A DNA stretch of 64,000 nt from Chitinophagales bacterium. Its GTDB lineage: Bacteria; Bacteroidota; Bacteroidia; Chitinophagales; CAIOSU01. Below the pieces are notes generated by a model. That model was given only the letters and a program-made list of their open reading frames with translations. It searched no databases and was not told where the DNA came from. Shown piece after piece: positions 63,138-64,000 of the stretch. The stretch spans positions 62,001 through 126,000 of the forward strand of contig BPHB01000001.1 of the NCBI GenBank assembly GCA_026003335.1, given 5' to 3'. A program made the position numbers and the translations under genes. How positions within the stretch are numbered: position 1 is the first letter of the stretch; each line of letters starts with the position of its first letter.

Positions 63138-64000
63138 ATGCAACGGTTAGCAGAATATGGTATCCTTGTGGGCTTACTTATGGGATGCTCAGGTATCTGG
63201 CTGCCGGGTTCTGTATATGCACAGATAAAAAATCCCGGATTTGAAAACTGGACCAATCTGCGTCCGGATGATTGGGTAACCAATAGTTGCCCGGAATGCG
63301 ATCCTCCTTGGGAAACATACATAGCCCGGCAGGATAGCGATGCGTATGCCGGAAATCATAATGTTGACCTGTTAGCGAATGGTCGGCATAAGCCGTTTGT
63401 CTATCAATATGTGGAGCTGGCACAAAATCCTGTGCACCTACAGTTTTACACCAAAGTGCTTTTCCCTCCCTGCGTAAACGAAGCAGGTTTCCATGAACGC
63501 GACACCATTAAAGCGCGCATAGAGCTCTTTTCCAACGGACTTTTGGCAGATTCAGTGGTTTGGATGTATGCCGATAGTTCCTGGGGGACATATCAGCCTG
63601 TGGATATTCCTTTGCCCGCTTCAGCTATCCGATGGGATTCCTGCCGCATATATTTTGAAGGAGGTATGGTTTACGGAGGGTGTGGTGTCATCCCAGCTCC
63701 AACCAGGTTCAAGATAGATGAGGTGGCATTGATTTATCCTTCGTGCGAAGCTGCTTTTTCATACCTTAAAAATGCGGACACGGTGCAGTTCAGCGGATTC
63801 AGTAATTTGACTTCAGCAACCCGCTGGCAATGGAACTTCGGAGACGGCAATGCGGATACGGCTTCTGCTCCGGTCCATATATACGAGCAGGAAGGGTGGT
63901 ATACCGTGTGCGTATATGTAGAAGGTTTGGATTCTGCCCGGCAGACGTGTTCTGCTACATTTTGTGACTCGGTGTTCATAACACGCGCATGTATTGATAG
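63138..64000 (+). CDS. Secreted PKD-domain protein, 5' part (cut by window edge)
   Basis: An open frame of about 287 codons runs to the window edge without a stop. It has a signal peptide (about 1-29, ending in VYAQ), a beta-rich N-terminal domain opening with IKNPGFENW (about 30-195), and the start of a PKD domain with WQWNFGDGNADT (about 230-245). The ATG at 63120 in the same frame is an alternative, but a near-consensus -7 box (TACCTTTA, 63106-63113) lies too close to it. It is probably another T9SS cargo; the sorting domain, if present, lies beyond the window. Confidence 0.72.
   Translation, partial: MQRLAEYGILVGLLMGCSGIWLPGSVYAQIKNPGFENWTNLRPDDWVTNSCPECDPPWETYIARQDSDAYAGNHNVDLLANGRHKPFVYQYVELAQNPVHLQFYTKVLFPPCVNEAGFHERDTIKARIELFSNGLLADSVVWMYADSSWGTYQPVDIPLPASAIRWDSCRIYFEGGMVYGGCGVIPAPTRFKIDEVALIYPSCEAAFSYLKNADTVQFSGFSNLTSATRWQWNFGDGNADTASAPVHIYEQEGWYTVCVYVEGLDSARQTCSATFCDSVFITRACID

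Noticed and set aside
1-64000. tRNA, rRNA, CRISPR, insertion sequences or phage genes
   Set aside because: No cloverleaf-like, repeat-spacer, transposase or integrase sequence was recognised on reading; only a tRNA and repeat search could exclude small ones.

Overview
The window is a chromosomal segment of a member of the Bacteroidota, probably an uncultured relative of the Chitinophagales or Saprospirales. The evidence is several secreted proteins ending in type IX secretion (T9SS) sorting domains of both the Por (type A) and gliding-motility/CHU_C (type B) kinds, SprB and PKD repeats, a short Bacteroidota-type NuoG, a bacillithiol enzyme (BshC), TAnnTTTG-type -7 promoter boxes, few Shine-Dalgarno sequences, and frequent TTG/GTG starts. 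No rRNA, tRNA, CRISPR array, insertion sequence or phage gene was recognised.

Layout. 1-6126 (minus strand): a colinear run of NRDE protein, ATP-grasp protein, LysE-type translocator, TMTC-like TPR membrane protein, endonuclease III and the 5' end of recA. 6477-12576: a small membrane-anchored protein, a TauD/TfdA dioxygenase, a hotdog thioesterase, a PLP enzyme with CBS domains, a secreted P-domain protein and a TerC-family protein. 12663-18344: a 1627-residue T9SS type B surface protein with a collagen-like Gly-rich block, then a small secreted beta-rich protein. 18492-22813: a sigma-54 activator without DNA-binding domain, rimO, bshC. 22931-31288: the membrane half of complex I (nuoG-N), bounded by a -7 box and a strong terminator; nuoL is split by a one-base frameshift. 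31315-39022: an S8 protease with a companion that looks like its prodomain without the protease, a beta-CASP nuclease overlapping a radical SAM gene, a secreted protein built of about nine 35-residue repeats, and a small exported protein. 39286-43793: a phosphorelay (hybrid kinase with Hpt, sigma-54 regulator with HTH, lone receiver). 43882-48712: rhomboid protease, mnmD, lipoprotein, hydrolase, hisG and a eukaryote-like inositol oxygenase with a probable 5' frameshift. 48756-58703: secreted proteins and an exopolysaccharide-like group (polytopic membrane protein, Wzc-like protein, GT2). 58708-64000: CBS protein, mrp, nfu, pyrF, DUF2851, PspC and the start of a secreted PKD protein.

The common themes are export of large beta-rich surface proteins, phosphorelay and sigma-54 control, and respiration. 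Housekeeping genes lie singly between them rather than in full pathway operons: hisG, pyrF, and a nuo block lacking A-F. Three places (nuoL, inositol oxygenase, and the 3' end of the 51851-53668 gene) look as if single-base indels altered the frame. These may be sequence errors or real lesions, and the sequence alone cannot decide.
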